64,000 nt of DNA from Pempheris klunzingeri (lineage: Eukaryota; Chordata; Actinopteri; Acropomatiformes; Pempheridae): NCBI RefSeq assembly GCF_042242105.1, contig NC_092025.1, positions 15,242,309 through 15,306,308 of the forward strand, in the 5' to 3' direction. How positions within the stretch are numbered: position 1 is the stretch's first letter; every line of letters begins with the position of its first letter. Position numbers and translations under genes: made by a program. Positions 1-12,766 of the stretch are shown here, piece by piece. The notes under the pieces are model-generated. The model had not been told where the DNA came from. It saw nothing but the letters and a program-made list of their open reading frames with translations, and did no database searches.

Positions 1-984
1 TGCACTGCATGGACTTTAACCATTGCTCCAGCATTATCAGATCTTATCCTGGCCATCATATCAGCCCAGTAGGCCACAAGTCTTTTGGATTTAACACATT
101 TAAAGATATGAAACATGGGCGGTTGCTGTAACAAAAACACATGACTACAGTTTCAGGTCCAGAAAATGAGCGTGATGTGTTATCATATACCATATAACAC
201 TCTTCTGAGCTGTAACATGTATTCATTGCAAGTTCAGTTTACTTAAGCGGTATTGTGAAAAGGTAAGGCGAGGCAGCTTTATTTCTAGAGAACATTTCAT
301 TACAGAGAAACTCCATGTGCTTCACATTTAAAAAGAGACGTAGAAAACACCAAGCAAAGAGGTTGCAGGATTAAAATGCTGTTTATCTAGAGAGAGGAGT
401 GCATTTGGCAGAGGTGGCTAAGAGTAACATGGGAGAAAACAGCAGCAGATAACCTCTGACAAAGATCACCAGTCATAGCATTTGAGTGATAACCAACAGG
501 ACAAAGAGGCACTGTGGGAGCACAGGTTACTTTTTTTCTTCACAAGAAAGCAATACCTCACCAGGCAATCTAAAATAGCAATGTATGTGTAATTAACAGT
601 TAATACATATACACCCCAATAAAAAAAGAACCCCCATATATCAACAGTGAACAACTAACTGGTGAACATATTGGACCAGCTACAGAGGCAGATATTATCC
701 CCCAGGAGTCGGAGCTGAAAGAGAATAAATATTAGCATAGTATAAATATAAGTAAATATTGGACTTAAATTCATCACGTGACCATGAAACAAAACTCCAA
801 ATGAATGATAGTGTTGCTCCTTAACTACTGTTACAGTGTTTGCAAACATGTTCACTATACTAATTGATATGACTGATGATATGTAAAAGTTGTGTTTCCA
901 ACTATTTTACAGTGCACATAATAATATTTTGTATCAATGATTCCAACTTGTAATACCTGCTGCTTTTGTCTTTTACCTGTCCAG
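1..984 (+). other. aldh3a2: Intron of ALDH3A2-type gene
   Basis: This stretch lies upstream of an acceptor at 983-984 whose exon continues an open aldehyde dehydrogenase reading frame in phase 1, so it is read as intron. The earlier exons must lie to the left of the window. I see no exon, RNA gene or recognisable repeat family in it; it is AT-rich with short A/T runs. Confidence 0.6.
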
Positions 985-3900
985 GTAATGCAGCCGTGAT
1001 CAAACCGTCTGAGGTCTCTGTTCACACTGCGAAGGTCATGGAGGAGCTGTTGCCGCTTTACATCGACAAAGTAAGGATAAAAACACAGATGTGTTTACAG
1101 CCCATGATAAAAGCTTTTTTTCTGCAGGCTGCATGTGCGCTGACACTGTACATACTATAGTATATAAACTTTACATGGGCCGTCATGCATACAATTTTAA
1201 TGGGCAAATCAGCTTTTATCAACAAAGCCTAAAAAGAAATGTATTTATCTAAGACTTGATATCACAAGACTTGATTAAAAGTCATAGTGCTACAAAGACA
1301 GATAGCTAGTTGCCACTTTGTCATGACTGAATGTGTGTTTCGACCCTGTGTGTCAGGAGCTTTACCCTGTAGTAACCGGAGGAGTGCCAGAGACCCAGGA
1401 GCTGCTGCGCCAGAGGTTCGATCACATCTTCTACACCGGCAACAGCATGGTGGGCAAACTGATCATGGAGGCTGCTGCCAAACACCTGACCCCTGTCACC
1501 CTGGAGCTGGGCGGCAAGAGCCCCTGCTACATCGACAAGAACTGTGACCTAAGCATAGCCTGCAGGTCAGGACAGTGATCAAATCTTCTCTTATGATCTC
1601 ATTTTGTTTCATCTCTCATTTCCTCATGTAGTATTTGCATTTAAATAACATTTTCTACATCCATCTTACACTGCTGTATAGGCGGATCACCTGGGGAAAG
1701 TACACTAACTGCGGTCAGACCTGTATCGCCCCAGACTACATCCTTTGTGAGCCCAGCATCCAAGACCAGGTCATCCAGGAGATCAAGAAGTCCATTAAGG
1801 TACTAAAGACCTGATGACACAGCTCGGAGTTAAGAGTCAAACGCTAAAGAAAAGTTATGTTCCATTTCCAATTGTAAACTTCAAAAAAACAGGTGATTCT
1901 GTCCAAAAGCTTCACTATCAAAGGCCCCAAAATGACAAAAAGCAGTAACCTGTATTGTCATGTTATTATGGGCGAGTACCAAAGCAGTCACTCGTTTAGA
2001 TTCTTCAGTTAATTCACTGTTCTTTGCCCGGAGTTACAATAATATTTGTGTAGTGATGAGATTGTTTCCTCTGGCAGGAGTTCTACACAGACAACCCAAA
2101 GACCTGCCCCGACTACGGACGCATCATCAACCAGCACCACTTCAAGAGGGTAATGGCCATGTTGGAAGACAGCACCATCGCTGTAGGAGGAGACAACGAC
2201 GCATCAGACTGCTACATAGGTAACACTTCTGCCAGCTCCTCACACGAAAATCAATCTGGACTTATTTTCCTGAATACGAGATTCAGGTCTCTCAAAAGCA
2301 TCTACTGGTGGGATTTTCTATGGTTTCCTTACAGGCAACTAATGTGAATTTACACATGTTAAGTATTTAAGAACAAACATATGATAAATAGCATTTCTGT
2401 GTTGTGTTTAGCTCCCACAGTTCTGCAGGACGTGAAGCCAGAAGCGAAGGTGATGCAGGAGGAGATATTTGGACCTCTGCTTCCTATCCTGCCGGTCAGC
2501 AGCCTGGACGATGCGGTCAGATTTATCAATAAAGGAGAGAAACCTCTGGCCCTGTACGTCTTCTCACCAGATAACAAGGTATTTAACATCAGACATGTCA
2601 GCGGTGCAGACACACAGCAGTAAACATGTACAAACCCCTACATGTACATTATGTAGACTTATGGGCATAAAATTAACGTTTCATGTTCTCTTTGAAGGTG
2701 ATAAAGAAAATGACAGAAGAGACCTCCAGTGGAGGACTGCTGGCCAACGACTGTCTTGTACACTTTTCTGTCAGCTCTCTGCCGTTCGGAGGAGTGGGTG
2801 GGTACACACAGGGACACGTCTTTCCAGAAGTGGTACTAAAAGCAAGAGTCTCGTTTTCTTATTCACTCAGTGGTGCCACCTCACTCAGAACTACTCTCAG
2901 TGTCAAGAGGTGCAGTGAGTGTTAGTGAGATCCATTAACATTCATCAAAGTCATTAGCCTTTCAATAGCCCTTCAGTAGCTCACACATACATTTGATGGA
3001 GTAAATGAGTAAATATGTGTGTGTTACTCAGCCCCTGAAGGAGAACGTAGGCCATGCAGTGTGACATTGTGGCAACCAAAACAAAACAATTTGATTCATT
3101 TTTTGATGCCTAATGAATACAACTCATGTATATAATGCATCACTGACAAACCATTTATTAGAAGAATCTTATTATTTATTATTAATTATTACCATCAATA
3201 TGTTTTTTAGACTGCCAGACTTTTCAAACAGCCCTATTCAGCTATTTCAGTTTGGTTTCAGTTTGGAGATAATTAATCCATCACAGTGAACATATAAGCA
3301 GTTTTATGTGTTTTGTCAGTGTTCAATTACCATCGTATGATAATTCAACTGCGGTGAAATCTCTTCCTTCAAGAAAAAGAGTTCAAGAAAACCCTGACAT
3401 CAGACATTTTTAGAGTTGATGGTCGAATGAACTTGAGTAACCTCTATAATACAAGAGACACCAGATGTGATCATTCTTTTGTCTATTTTAACCTCTGTCG
3501 TCATCATGAAGCAGCAACATGTTTTGCTTCCAGTTGTACTATGATGAAACAATAACTTTAAAGGTCCCATATTATGCTAAGTTTAAGGTTCACACTTTGT
3601 TTTGGGCTCCCACTAGAATAGATTTGTAGCTTTAATGTTCAAAAAACATTCAAACATTTTCCAGCACTCATATGTTTCTGCAGCATCTCTCTTCACCCTC
3701 TGTCTGAACGCTCCGTTTTAGCTACTGTCTCTTTGGTCAGTTCACCAAAGCCTGAGCGAGCACCGCCCACCATGTTTACACATCAGCTTCTTAATCAAAA
3801 CAGAAATGGAAACCTCTTTGTCTACAGTATGGGCAAAAATAAAGAAACCAGCATGTTAGTCCCACTGCTAGTGGAACATTGTTCTTACTGTCTGAATGAC

Positions 3901-4227
3901 ATTGTTAGCTCATGTCAACAGTCAAACGATCTCTCTCTGTTTTCATGTACAGGAAACAGCGGTATGGGTTGCTACCATGGAAAGTACAGCTTCGACCAGC
4001 TGAGCCACCTGCGTAGTTGTCTCATCAAACAGCTGAAGATGGAGGGAGTGAACAGCATGCGCTACCCGCCCCACACGCCCAAGAAGCTGGGCTGGGCGCG
4101 CTTCTTCATCCTGAAGAGCGTAGACCTGGGCTGGATAGGGCGGATGGCGCTTTTAGCCGCCCTGGTCGTGGTGGCTGCGGTTGTGATACAGGTGAATTAC
4201 AGACGGAGAGAAGAAACAGCACTATGA
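985..4227 (+). CDS. aldh3a2: Fatty aldehyde dehydrogenase (ALDH3A2 type), 3' part
   Basis: ALDH3A2 oxidises long-chain aliphatic aldehydes to fatty acids with NAD+ on the endoplasmic reticulum membrane. Exons read 985-1070, 1357-1565, 1682-1799, 2078-2219, 2412-2578, 2698-2797 and 3953-4227, all with GT/AG borders and matching phase. The translation shows the family blocks: VIKPSE, the cofactor-loop region FDHIFYTGN, the motif LELGGKSP, the catalytic cysteine region [11 protein letters not shown], the EEIFGP motif and PFGGVGNSGMG. A hydrophobic tail (about [17 protein letters not shown]) followed by basic residues matches the C-terminal membrane anchor that separates ALDH3A2 from soluble ALDH3A1. 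The N-terminal exons are outside the window. ALDH3B is less likely because it lacks such an anchor. The stop at 4225-4227 is reached by reading through a possible donor at 4192; see the alternative exon at 5248. Confidence 0.9.
3560..3760. repeat. Interspersed teleost repeat fragment in ALDH3A2 intron
   Basis: The block opening with AAAGGTCCCATATTATGC and running through a CACCCTCTGTCTGAACGCTCC segment resembles, from memory, a very common short repeat of teleost genomes, probably a non-autonomous DNA element. Only part is present and no target-site duplication is clear. Confidence 0.5.
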
Positions 4228-4240
4228 TGGCAACTGGATA

Positions 4241-4315
4241 TGGCAATGGCAATTTTATTTATATAGCACAGTTCATTACTGGTAAACTCAAAGTGCTTAA
4301 CATTAAAAGGCAATA
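4241..4315. repeat. Repeat end fragment just after the ALDH3A2 stop
   Basis: The stretch CAATTTTATTTATATAGCAC followed by a segment like 'caaagtgcttaacat' matches, from memory, the end of a widespread fish interspersed repeat. It starts 13 bases after the read-through stop codon, so it would lie in the 3' UTR of that isoform. Confidence 0.5.
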
Positions 4316-4924
4316 ATTAGAACATTTCCACATAAACATAAGCAACATATGAGTGGAATGTATGTGCTGAGCAGACATAACATATTTGCATTATGTGTGG
4401 GGAAGCAAAGCTTGAAGAAAAAACATTTGTCCAACAAGTCCTAAGATTTTAATTTTGGTGGTGAAATGTAACTAAGTGCATCTACTAAAACATGCATGAT
4501 ATTGTTATTTTTCCTCAGTAAGTAATTTAAATACTTTTTCTTAATATATTAGCCCATAAAACCATTTAAGCCTTCCCATCCTAATCAACCAACACTGATT
4601 ATAAAACCATGGAAATTGCAATCATAGGAGATTATTGTTTATTAAATGTAAACAAGACAGATGTGTGTGTTGAATAGATGCATGCATATAAACAAAAATG
4701 AGCATTTCTTGCCTTGTAATACTTCAAAAAAGTTCTTTAAGTGTTTTGAGGCTTTTTGAAACCAACCAAACCAACCTGGCGCATTGTCTCACATTTTATG
4801 GCACATTTCTGCCACCAGCTGTCAGTACGTGTTAGTGCCCTCCACAGTCACCTCTGTTTGTTGAGCACAGGGTACAAACAGGACAGAGACCACAGACTGT
4901 GTAAAAGAAGTGGCTGTCAATTCC

Positions 4925-5155
4925 TGGTCTTAAAAGTGAAGCCAATGCAGAAGCGCCTTAAACCTGCGTTCTTTCTGATGTCCAGCAGGGGGCGACTCTG
5001 CTTTTTGCAAAAAATAAGGCAGAATGACTGGAGGTCAATGAGAAAATGACCCTACTTGATTTATTACCTCAGTAAAAACTTTTCTAATGAGTTAATGGTC
5101 TCAGTCGCTAATTTTAAGTCTTCTTCAACACAGCATGGTGTTCATTTAGTGTCTA
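4925..5155. repeat. Interspersed teleost repeat copy
   Basis: The run containing 'gtgaagccaatgcagaag', 'tccagcagggggcgactc' and 'gagaaaatgaccctacttga' resembles a repeat I recall from many fish genomes. It lies between the two alternative ALDH3A2 3' ends. The class is not assigned. Confidence 0.45.
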
Positions 5156-5247
5156 TGACAGGGACCCACTCATAAATACGCTGCTCTACAGCACCACCAG
5201 TGGGCAAAACTAATTAACTGACATGTTTTTCTTTTTCTTTTTTACAG

Positions 5248-5262
5248 AATTATCTCCTTTGA
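5248..5262 (+). CDS. aldh3a2: Alternative last coding exon of ALDH3A2
   Basis: If the donor at 4192 (CAG|GTGAAT) is used, the acceptor ending at 5247, which has a strong pyrimidine tract, joins in phase. It adds NYLL before a stop at 5260-5262. This puts a very short tail after the membrane segment, as in the main mammalian form, which ends shortly after its anchor. Reading through gives [11 protein letters not shown] instead. Mammalian ALDH3A2 is known to make two C-terminal variants with different membrane targeting. Which form dominates here cannot be seen from the sequence. Confidence 0.55.
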   Translation, partial: NYLL

Positions 5263-6941
5263 AGATCATCCTGCTGCTTCCCAGTCAAGTCTGTCATTTC
5301 CTTGATCCTGAGGACCAACGACAAGAAAAGAGCAGCATGAGTTTTATATAATTTCATCAATAAGTTGATATCAATCAGATAAGCATCTGCACAGCACAGC
5401 CGTAACACAGGGAATGTTAAACGTGTTGCCTTTGTCCATTTTACATTTCAATAACGGTGTCTGAAGTTTCATGTAGCTGATCGTAGAAAGCATCTTATTT
5501 TCATGAAGGTAATTGTTTATTCGCAGATATGGTTCATAATATCCATGTTCCTTTTTAACCCATTAGATCAGGTTTGCGTACCTGAAAAATATTTATTAAA
5601 TACACTTTTAAATGAAGTAACAAAATGTGTAGAGCCACTGTACAACTTCTAGTAGGATGTCAGGGTTACCTCCAGTTAATTCTGTGTCCATCCCATTTCA
5701 AGGACTCATCAGTGTGAAGGTTTGTGATCATTTCAGTGTGTAGCGTTAGCAGCAGAGATGAAGACATTATGTCTGTCAGTCAGTCTGTCTGTGAGTCAGT
5801 CTGTGAGGCTTCAGGGGTTTTCAGTCCGTTAACTGACTACAGCCTGTTGGAGTCAAACAGGATCAAGTTTTTATTTCATTTTTCCTAAAACACCAAATGC
5901 CTGTAAGACATTCAAGCAACCCTGTAAATAGTTTTATACTCTTTAAACAGCAGTAGTTGCTAGATGTTTGTTTTTTTTAATCGCTTCATTCATTTTAAAT
6001 TAATACCTCAATAGATATAAATGTATTTCTATATTGGATTAATATTCAAATACATATATTTCTACATGTATCAGTTTGTGTTTTCATTATTTATACTCTG
6101 TTTATTATGTTGGTTTACTAACTTTCTGCTAATTGTAGTGTCCTCTGTAGTCTTTGTTAGAGATACACTCCCAGGTCCACAGTTTACAGTGAGACTATTA
6201 AATATACATAATTACATGACTTATCTTAATCATTTTGGCAGTTAATGTACAAAACATTCATGTAATTCTGGGTTTCATACAAAAAAATCACAGAAGATTT
6301 GCAAGACTGCAACATTGGGAACAGTCCTGCCCATTTTAAATTCAGCAAACTAACAAAATAAAAAAGTTTTTGAACTGAACTAGACTGTAAACTAGACTAC
6401 TAGACTGTAGATGACTGTAGTTTTTGTTCTCCATGATGTTCCTGAGCTTGTCCACAATTAGTTTTAATCTAAGATGTGAGCTGCTTCTCCATTTCCACTG
6501 TATTCACCATCACACACAAAACACACAACAGTTTGACTTGTCAGAGCAGGAAAAGCATATTAATATTGATTGATGATATTAGTTTTTAGTGAATGTAATA
6601 TATGTTATTAGTTACACCTGTATTTTACCATCAAATTTTAGAATGTCATAAAAATTCAACATGTATGCCAACATGTGTAAGCTTGAAAGAGTACAGGATT
6701 AAGCTGCGACATTGTCAGACTCAGTTCTGGACTGTTTTTTATTGAAAGAGGATCAAAATCTATGTGTTTTTTTGTGTATGTGTGGGAGGAGGAGTAGTAA
6801 CACAAAAACACATGGGAGAAGAACAATAAGTACTTCTGATGAAGATAAGTATACATGTATATAAGTAACACCACAGGTGTCTGTCCAGGTGTCTGTCATG
6901 TTTGCTCAGAGTGTTGTTTTTCTCTCTCTCTCTATTCATCA

Positions 6942-6976
<35 letters not shown>

Positions 6977-7089
6977 CTTTTGTCATACTCATGACCGTCT
7001 CCCTCTCCCCCTCAAATGCAGCTCAGAGTCAGTATGTGAAGCCAGCTGAAATTAGTCTGTCAGGATCTTCTCTGGTCTCTGTGCTGATC
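5263..7089. other. Intergenic / ALDH3A2 3' UTR to CA4-like promoter
   Basis: The first part is probably the 3' UTR of the long ALDH3A2 isoform; an AATAAA lies near 6356. A short GTCA/GTCT-rich run is at about 5775-5810. A CA repeat at about 6943-6977 lies about 110 bp upstream of the carbonic anhydrase start. I see no other gene. Confidence 0.5.
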
Positions 7090-10000
7090 ATGGATTTTTC
7101 TGTCTGCCTCCTGATTCTGCTGCTTTCTCTCCTCTCTCAGTGCACAGGTAGGACACACACACACACACACACACACGCTCACACACACACATACAAACCT
7201 AGGACAAGTACTAGAACAATTAAAACTTCTTGCTCACACTTTGGTTTAATATGGGAGTTGTTTATAACTCGAAAAATCAATAGTTCAGGTTAGAATTAAA
7301 AGCATTATGTTGAAGAGGTCTGAAAGGCCACAGCCACACAAAACAAATTTTACAGCTTAATGTAAGTGATTCTCAACCTGGAGTAAGAGAGGCGTCACAA
7401 GATAGTTTATTTTTATTGAATTTCATCTTTTCATGTTCAACTGTTCACAGCTGGTAGACTAAAACAACAAAAGATGAAGGGTTTGAAGCAGGCCTGCAGC
7501 TAATAACTAATTTTATTACCATTTAATAATCAGCTAATTATTTCCTATTCTCCAATTTGAGAAGCTGCCAAATATTTCCTCGAAAATGTATTTTAAAGAT
7601 TATTCAGTCATCAAAATAGTTGCTGATTCATTTTCTGTCTGTAAGCTAATCAGTTAATCAACTTATCTTTGTAGTTGCTTTGTTAAGAAGCCAGACTTTG
7701 TAACTTTTGTTGAAAAGCTTTGGTTACAAAAGAAGAGTCATAAAGTCACAGCTGCACAGCAATATCCATCTAACATTAGCCATCAAGCGTTATTGGTCAC
7801 ACCAGACCTAGTAAGGCTTTATCATCAAAACCTCTGGGTGTAATTTGTTTTTTAAGAGGAAGAAAGTGTTATTTCTTCTTTCAAAACTCACACTAAGTAA
7901 CTTTAAAGGCTGAAAATGTCAGAAACCACCGATTTAATCACTGAATTTATCAAGCACGTTCATCAGAAAATATCATGTAATCATAAAAGAAAAGAAGGGA
8001 ATTAGAAGAAACAGTAAAGCTGGTGGATTTAGCGTGGATTGTCTTAGGCTTGACTTTTCTGTACTTCTCAGTTTGGCACAGGTGTATGAGCCAGGTGGAG
8101 TAAAGCCAGCCTCCACCTGTGCATTGTTCTCAGTTGGTGAGAACTGCTGTCCCCTTTCAAAGAATGGCATTGTGGGAGGCAGCGGGGTTAATCTGTGTTC
8201 CTATATTAGCTAAATGGTTCTCTATAGCGCCCTTCATTCCCACCACGGAGTCAGACACTGGAGTTTCATTCACATGGGCAATACAATACACAACCACGGC
8301 ACAAGATAAATGACTTCATCCGCACCTGTTGGATGGACGCGTTTAATGCAGCGGCGCAGAGTTAAGGAGCTGGATAAAGGTTTTCTGAGCCAGCGAGCCA
8401 CTTTACGCTGAATGCAATCAGTGTAATCACAACCACTTCTGCACAACACACAACTCGCTGGTCTCAAAGATTAAAATCTATCTGTATTTCTGTCTTAACA
8501 GCTGATTCTTTGATTTAGAATTAATAATTGGAATCAATAAAGGACAATGGCTTTTACTTAAACTAATTTAATGCAGGCATTATGATCACAGACGCCATAT
8601 TTATCAGTGGAAATCAGCCCATGGTCTATATACTCAGCTCTGGTAGCTGATGGCATTAGTACTTTCTTCCTAATAGAGAAAAATCTATTAGCAAGTACAG
8701 CAGAGCTCCGACTGTTGTGTACACAACTTTAACATTTTATAGAAATATTTTTTGGTTACAGTTTTTTAGCAATAAAAACTTCTATTTCAATTCTATTTAT
8801 TTCTCACACAGAGCAATACCACATAGAAAGCTTGATCTGCAGAGTACAATTCACAATATTCACAGTTTTCTGCTCACAATAGTCTCAATGTCGTTTCCTG
8901 GGAAGAAAAATGCATTTCTGACATTTCAACTCATTTAGTGTTTTAAAATATGCAAAGAGTTTTTTTTCTGTTAGAAATTTCACAAACACAAATCTCATGT
9001 CCAGGTCACATCAGGTCATGGCCTGTGATCATGTGACGTGATGATGTTGTAAAGACAAATACAATTTCAAGCATGTATTAGCTATCTGCCAAGGGCAATG
9101 TGGTTTTTCCAAAAGTAGATCTTTATTTTTCCTAAAATGCATCAAAACAATGCAGATATACTTAAAAAATGTACATATAATATCATTTAATAAATTCCCC
9201 ACCGAACATCATGTCATAGATAATGTATAACATTTTTGTGTATATGTCCTACCGTTATTACAGCAGCTTTCTGGCTAGTTAGCTGGATACAAAGTACTAA
9301 ATAAAAGCACTTGTATGTTGTGTTTTTAACCCGACATGCTCAAGACAGCCTCACTGACGGCCCTGTAACTGTAATACATCATTCATTTGTAAATGGAGAA
9401 AATTTGAAAGTTTTGTCTTGTTTTGTTCATATTAAGTGCTATTAGAAGGCTCGTATTGAACTGATGAGCACTAAAAAGGCACCAGCAGGACAGGATTAGT
9501 AATGTGAGAATTAATAATTATCTTGGCTTATGTGTGTGTGACATAGAGCTGCGGAGCACAAACACATTAACAGATCAGCTGGTAAGATTGCTGACTGAGA
9601 CAAAAAAAACACTGAGGCTAATAGAGCGTGAAAGTGAGAGGAATTAATACTCATTTATTAACTGGAGAAAGCGTTCTTGTTGGGCACAAAGGAGAAGTGT
9701 CCTGAATAAGAATAAACGGTGTGTCTGTGTCTGACCTGAGGACTCTCTGTCTGTCTGTCTGTCTGTCTGTCGGTCTCCAGCTCAGTGGTGTTACCAGAGC
9801 CAGTACTCCTGCGATGACACATGCAGAGGTAAGATCAGACGGAAAAAGACCCCCAAATATTTTAAGAAACACACTCAGAAATGAAAGAACACCCTTGTGA
9901 TGAATTCAGACTTAAAGTTTTCATCATTCAGACTACTTGGCAAGAAGACACTGTTTATAATCTATAATCTTTTCTCATTACCATTATTAACAATGCACTA

Positions 10001-11642
10001 CATGACCACTTGTATGTGAAAGGGAAGAACTCAGAGATTTACCCACAAACTCTTCAGTTTCCCTCAGCTCTATGGAGCTTTTATGTTTTAGCTCGTTGTT
10101 TTACAGCCCACAATTTAACAGTTTTGGTTCAGTGTCTCATTCTCATAGTGCTGTTTTCTGTGAAAAAGCTCTAAAAAAGCCACAGTATGCTTGCAAGTTG
10201 GGTTGAGACATTTTGACTTTTATTTTCTGGTATGAGTGAAGTTTGATCCCACAACACCCATAATGTAACCCAACACTTTCTTTGGATCGTCCAGCCTTCA
10301 TAAACATGTTTCAAACAACACACCGGCAGTTTGTCATGCAGGCTGCTTTTTTTTTTTTTTGATGATGTTGCTGCTGTTTGTGTTGTTTAGACCCTAGCCA
10401 CTGGGCAGCTCAATTTCCCAGCTGTGGAGGATTACGCCAATCACCAATTAACATTGTCACCAGCAAAGTGCACGTCAACAGCGCCCTGCCACCCTTCGAC
10501 TTCATCGGTCACACAAACACAATCAACATTACAGTGGAAAACAAAGGACACTCTGGTAAAACAAAGCCTGCATTGTTCTCTTCCCCTCCAGACCAATTTC
10601 TTGCACCTCTGTTTTGTTAATATGCTGTAAGTCTGACACCTGTATTGACAGTCTCTCTTCCCTGTAGCTCACTTTGCTTTGCCACAGTCGGTCCGACTTA
10701 CCGGAGGAGCTCTGCCCGGTCACTACAGAGCCGCCCAATTCCACTTCCACTGGGGTGGAAACGGGAGACCAGGATCAGAGCACACCATTGACGGAGAGAG
10801 GTTCCCTATGGAGGTACATCACACCGGAGCTGGAAAACACAGGAGTTATCTGTTTTTTCCAGCATTGTTCATTAGAGGGCCAACATTTGAATTAAAACTC
10901 ATTTAGCAAAAAAAAATCCTACGTGTTCATACATGTCTGTGGAAAAAATATTCCTTTATTTACTCATTTACCCACAAAGCTCTTATCAAAGTGCAGTACA
11001 GGCACTGAAGTTTGAAATCCACTCTACTTTAACTAATTCTACTGTGTTTTGGGTTTCCAGCTGCATATAGTTCACATCAAGGAGCCGTACGGCTCTCTGG
11101 CAGAGGCAGAGCATGATATGGCGGGTATAGCTCTGCTCGCCTTCCTGTTTGAGGTAATATGTTTAGATGTATTAATATTAAAATGGCTATTTAGGCTCGT
11201 GCCATAATGTTGGCGTGTCTTCTTCACAGGAAACAGCAGATGATCATCCACATTTGGACGCAGTAATCAATGCTTTGGGCCGAGTACAAAACAATGGTAT
11301 GAGCTTGGTTAATTCAATTGGCAGAACAGAAAAACATGGAATAACTGACTTTGTTCTACTATTAAGGGTCCTTAGCTTTAGACTGTCAATGATATCCAGT
11401 TTTGTCTTGATAATTTGACCAAATCCTAACTTTGCTCTGTAACACTTCTCCCTTCATCCCGTGTTAAGGCAGCAGCACAGTGATCCCAAACTTTAGACTC
11501 AGTGACATCATCCCATTGGCGAAGGACCTTGACAATTACTACCGCTATGTGGGCTCCATGACAACTCCAGGATGTGAGCAGGCTGTTGCATGGACGGTGT
11601 TTCACAAGACTCTGTCCATCAGCAGTCGACAGGTGAGCATCC

Positions 11643-11692
<50 letters not shown>

Positions 11693-11701
11693 GTATCTAT
11701 G

Positions 11702-11733
<32 letters not shown>

Positions 11734-12766
11734 GATGAGATTTACAGCAAACCATAACAATATTAACTATATCAAGGAGCATAATAACAATAAGCATAAT
11801 GATTAATAATGAGCTATATGGTAACAGTGGAAAACATGACAATAGTTAATATATGAATAATAATAACACAACTAATATTGGTAAAAAGTGTCGGCGGCTG
11901 ACGATCTGCAGCAGTGATTCATGAAGCCAGAGAGCCACAGCAGGAGAACCAGGACCAGGCTTTGCCTCCATCACTACTTTTTAGGAAGTTTTATGAAGTA
12001 GACCTGCATTTTGGGAGCACAGTGCTTTAGTGAGGTAGTACGGTACTATGAGCTCTTTAAGATATGGTGGAGCCTGACCCTTAAGAGCTTTGTAGATGAG
12101 AGAGAGGATTTTTAATTCTATTCTACTACTAACTACAGACTGAAGGGCCAAAACACACATGACCTTTTAACAGCACCACCTTGAACCTTCAAACTTACCT
12201 TAGACATAAAATAAGGATACAGTCGAGCCTTTTGGAGCCCTTCAAATGATTCATTAAATGACTTCTACATAGATTGATATGATTAGAGATTTGGGAATAA
12301 GATTGAGTAAAAATAAGTATTTCTTATTGTGACTTTCATTCTTAATAACTCAAAATTAAAAAAGTGGAAAGTGAATGTCAAAACTCTGAAGGATCAGTGC
12401 CTGGAAAAGCAACCTTTGAGTCACTGACAGAAACAATGTCCCTTGTTTGCATTTGAACAGCATAAATGTCACTTTATGCTGCAATTACTGACTGCAAATG
12501 TTAAATCTGCGCCCATTTCCTTTCCTTTATAAACGCATCTCCTCAATCATTCACTTTTTTTCCCCTCTCCACCACAGCTGGATGCAATAACTCAGCAGTG
12601 TCGCTTCTGGACGGGACAGCCCATGACTGACATCTTCAGACCCACGCAGCCTCTGGATGGCAGAGTAGTCTACCGGTCCAAGGCAAGTGCCGCTCTGACG
12701 AGTGTGATCCAACTGTGGGTCGGTGTTTTCTCAGCTGTGCTCGGGACAATGGGTCTGATACACTGA
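7090..12766 (+). CDS. ca4: Carbonic anhydrase, CA4 type, secreted and probably GPI-anchored
   Basis: It catalyses CO2 + H2O to bicarbonate and H+ at the outer cell surface. Coding exons are 7090-7147, 9781-9828, 10391-10555, 10668-10813, 11061-11153, 11230-11296, 11469-11632 and 12578-12766, giving 309 aa. The start gives a signal peptide ([17 protein letters not shown]) followed by AQWCYQSQ, the typical CA4 mature N-terminus. QSPINIVT, the zinc ligands in FHFHWGG and [13 protein letters not shown] and the [16 protein letters not shown] block are all present, so the active site looks intact. The C-terminus has small residues (KASAALTS) followed by a hydrophobic tail, the layout of a GPI signal. 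The related GPI-linked CA15 is the main alternative. Several splice sites abut microsatellites. Confidence 0.9.
7153..7191. repeat. CA microsatellite at donor of CA4-like exon 1
   Basis: A (CA)n tract with one interruption begins within five bases of the exon 1 donor at 7148. The intron starts GTAGGACACAC. Confidence 0.95.
7490..7682. repeat. AT-rich interspersed repeat copy, intron 1 of CA4-like gene
   Basis: The segment from GCAGCTAATAACTAATTTT to GTTAATCAAC resembles a fish repeat rich in TTAATCGATTAA-like words, seen more completely at 51313-51668. It is degenerate. Confidence 0.4.
9745..9772. repeat. (CTGT)n tract at acceptor of CA4-like exon 2
   Basis: About seven CTGT units run up to CGGTCTCCAG. 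They form the polypyrimidine tract of the exon 2 acceptor at 9780. Confidence 0.9.
11640..11733. repeat. (ATCT)n microsatellite at donor of CA4-like exon 7
   Basis: About 23 tetranucleotide units, with a few G variants, begin about eight bases after the exon 7 donor at 11633. Confidence 0.95.
11880..12125. repeat. Fragment of a common fish interspersed repeat
   Basis: The part 'gagctctttaagatatggtg' followed by 'gagcctgacccttaagagct' and 'aattctattc' matches a well-known teleost repeat from memory. The left border is uncertain. It lies in the last intron of the carbonic anhydrase gene. Confidence 0.5.
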
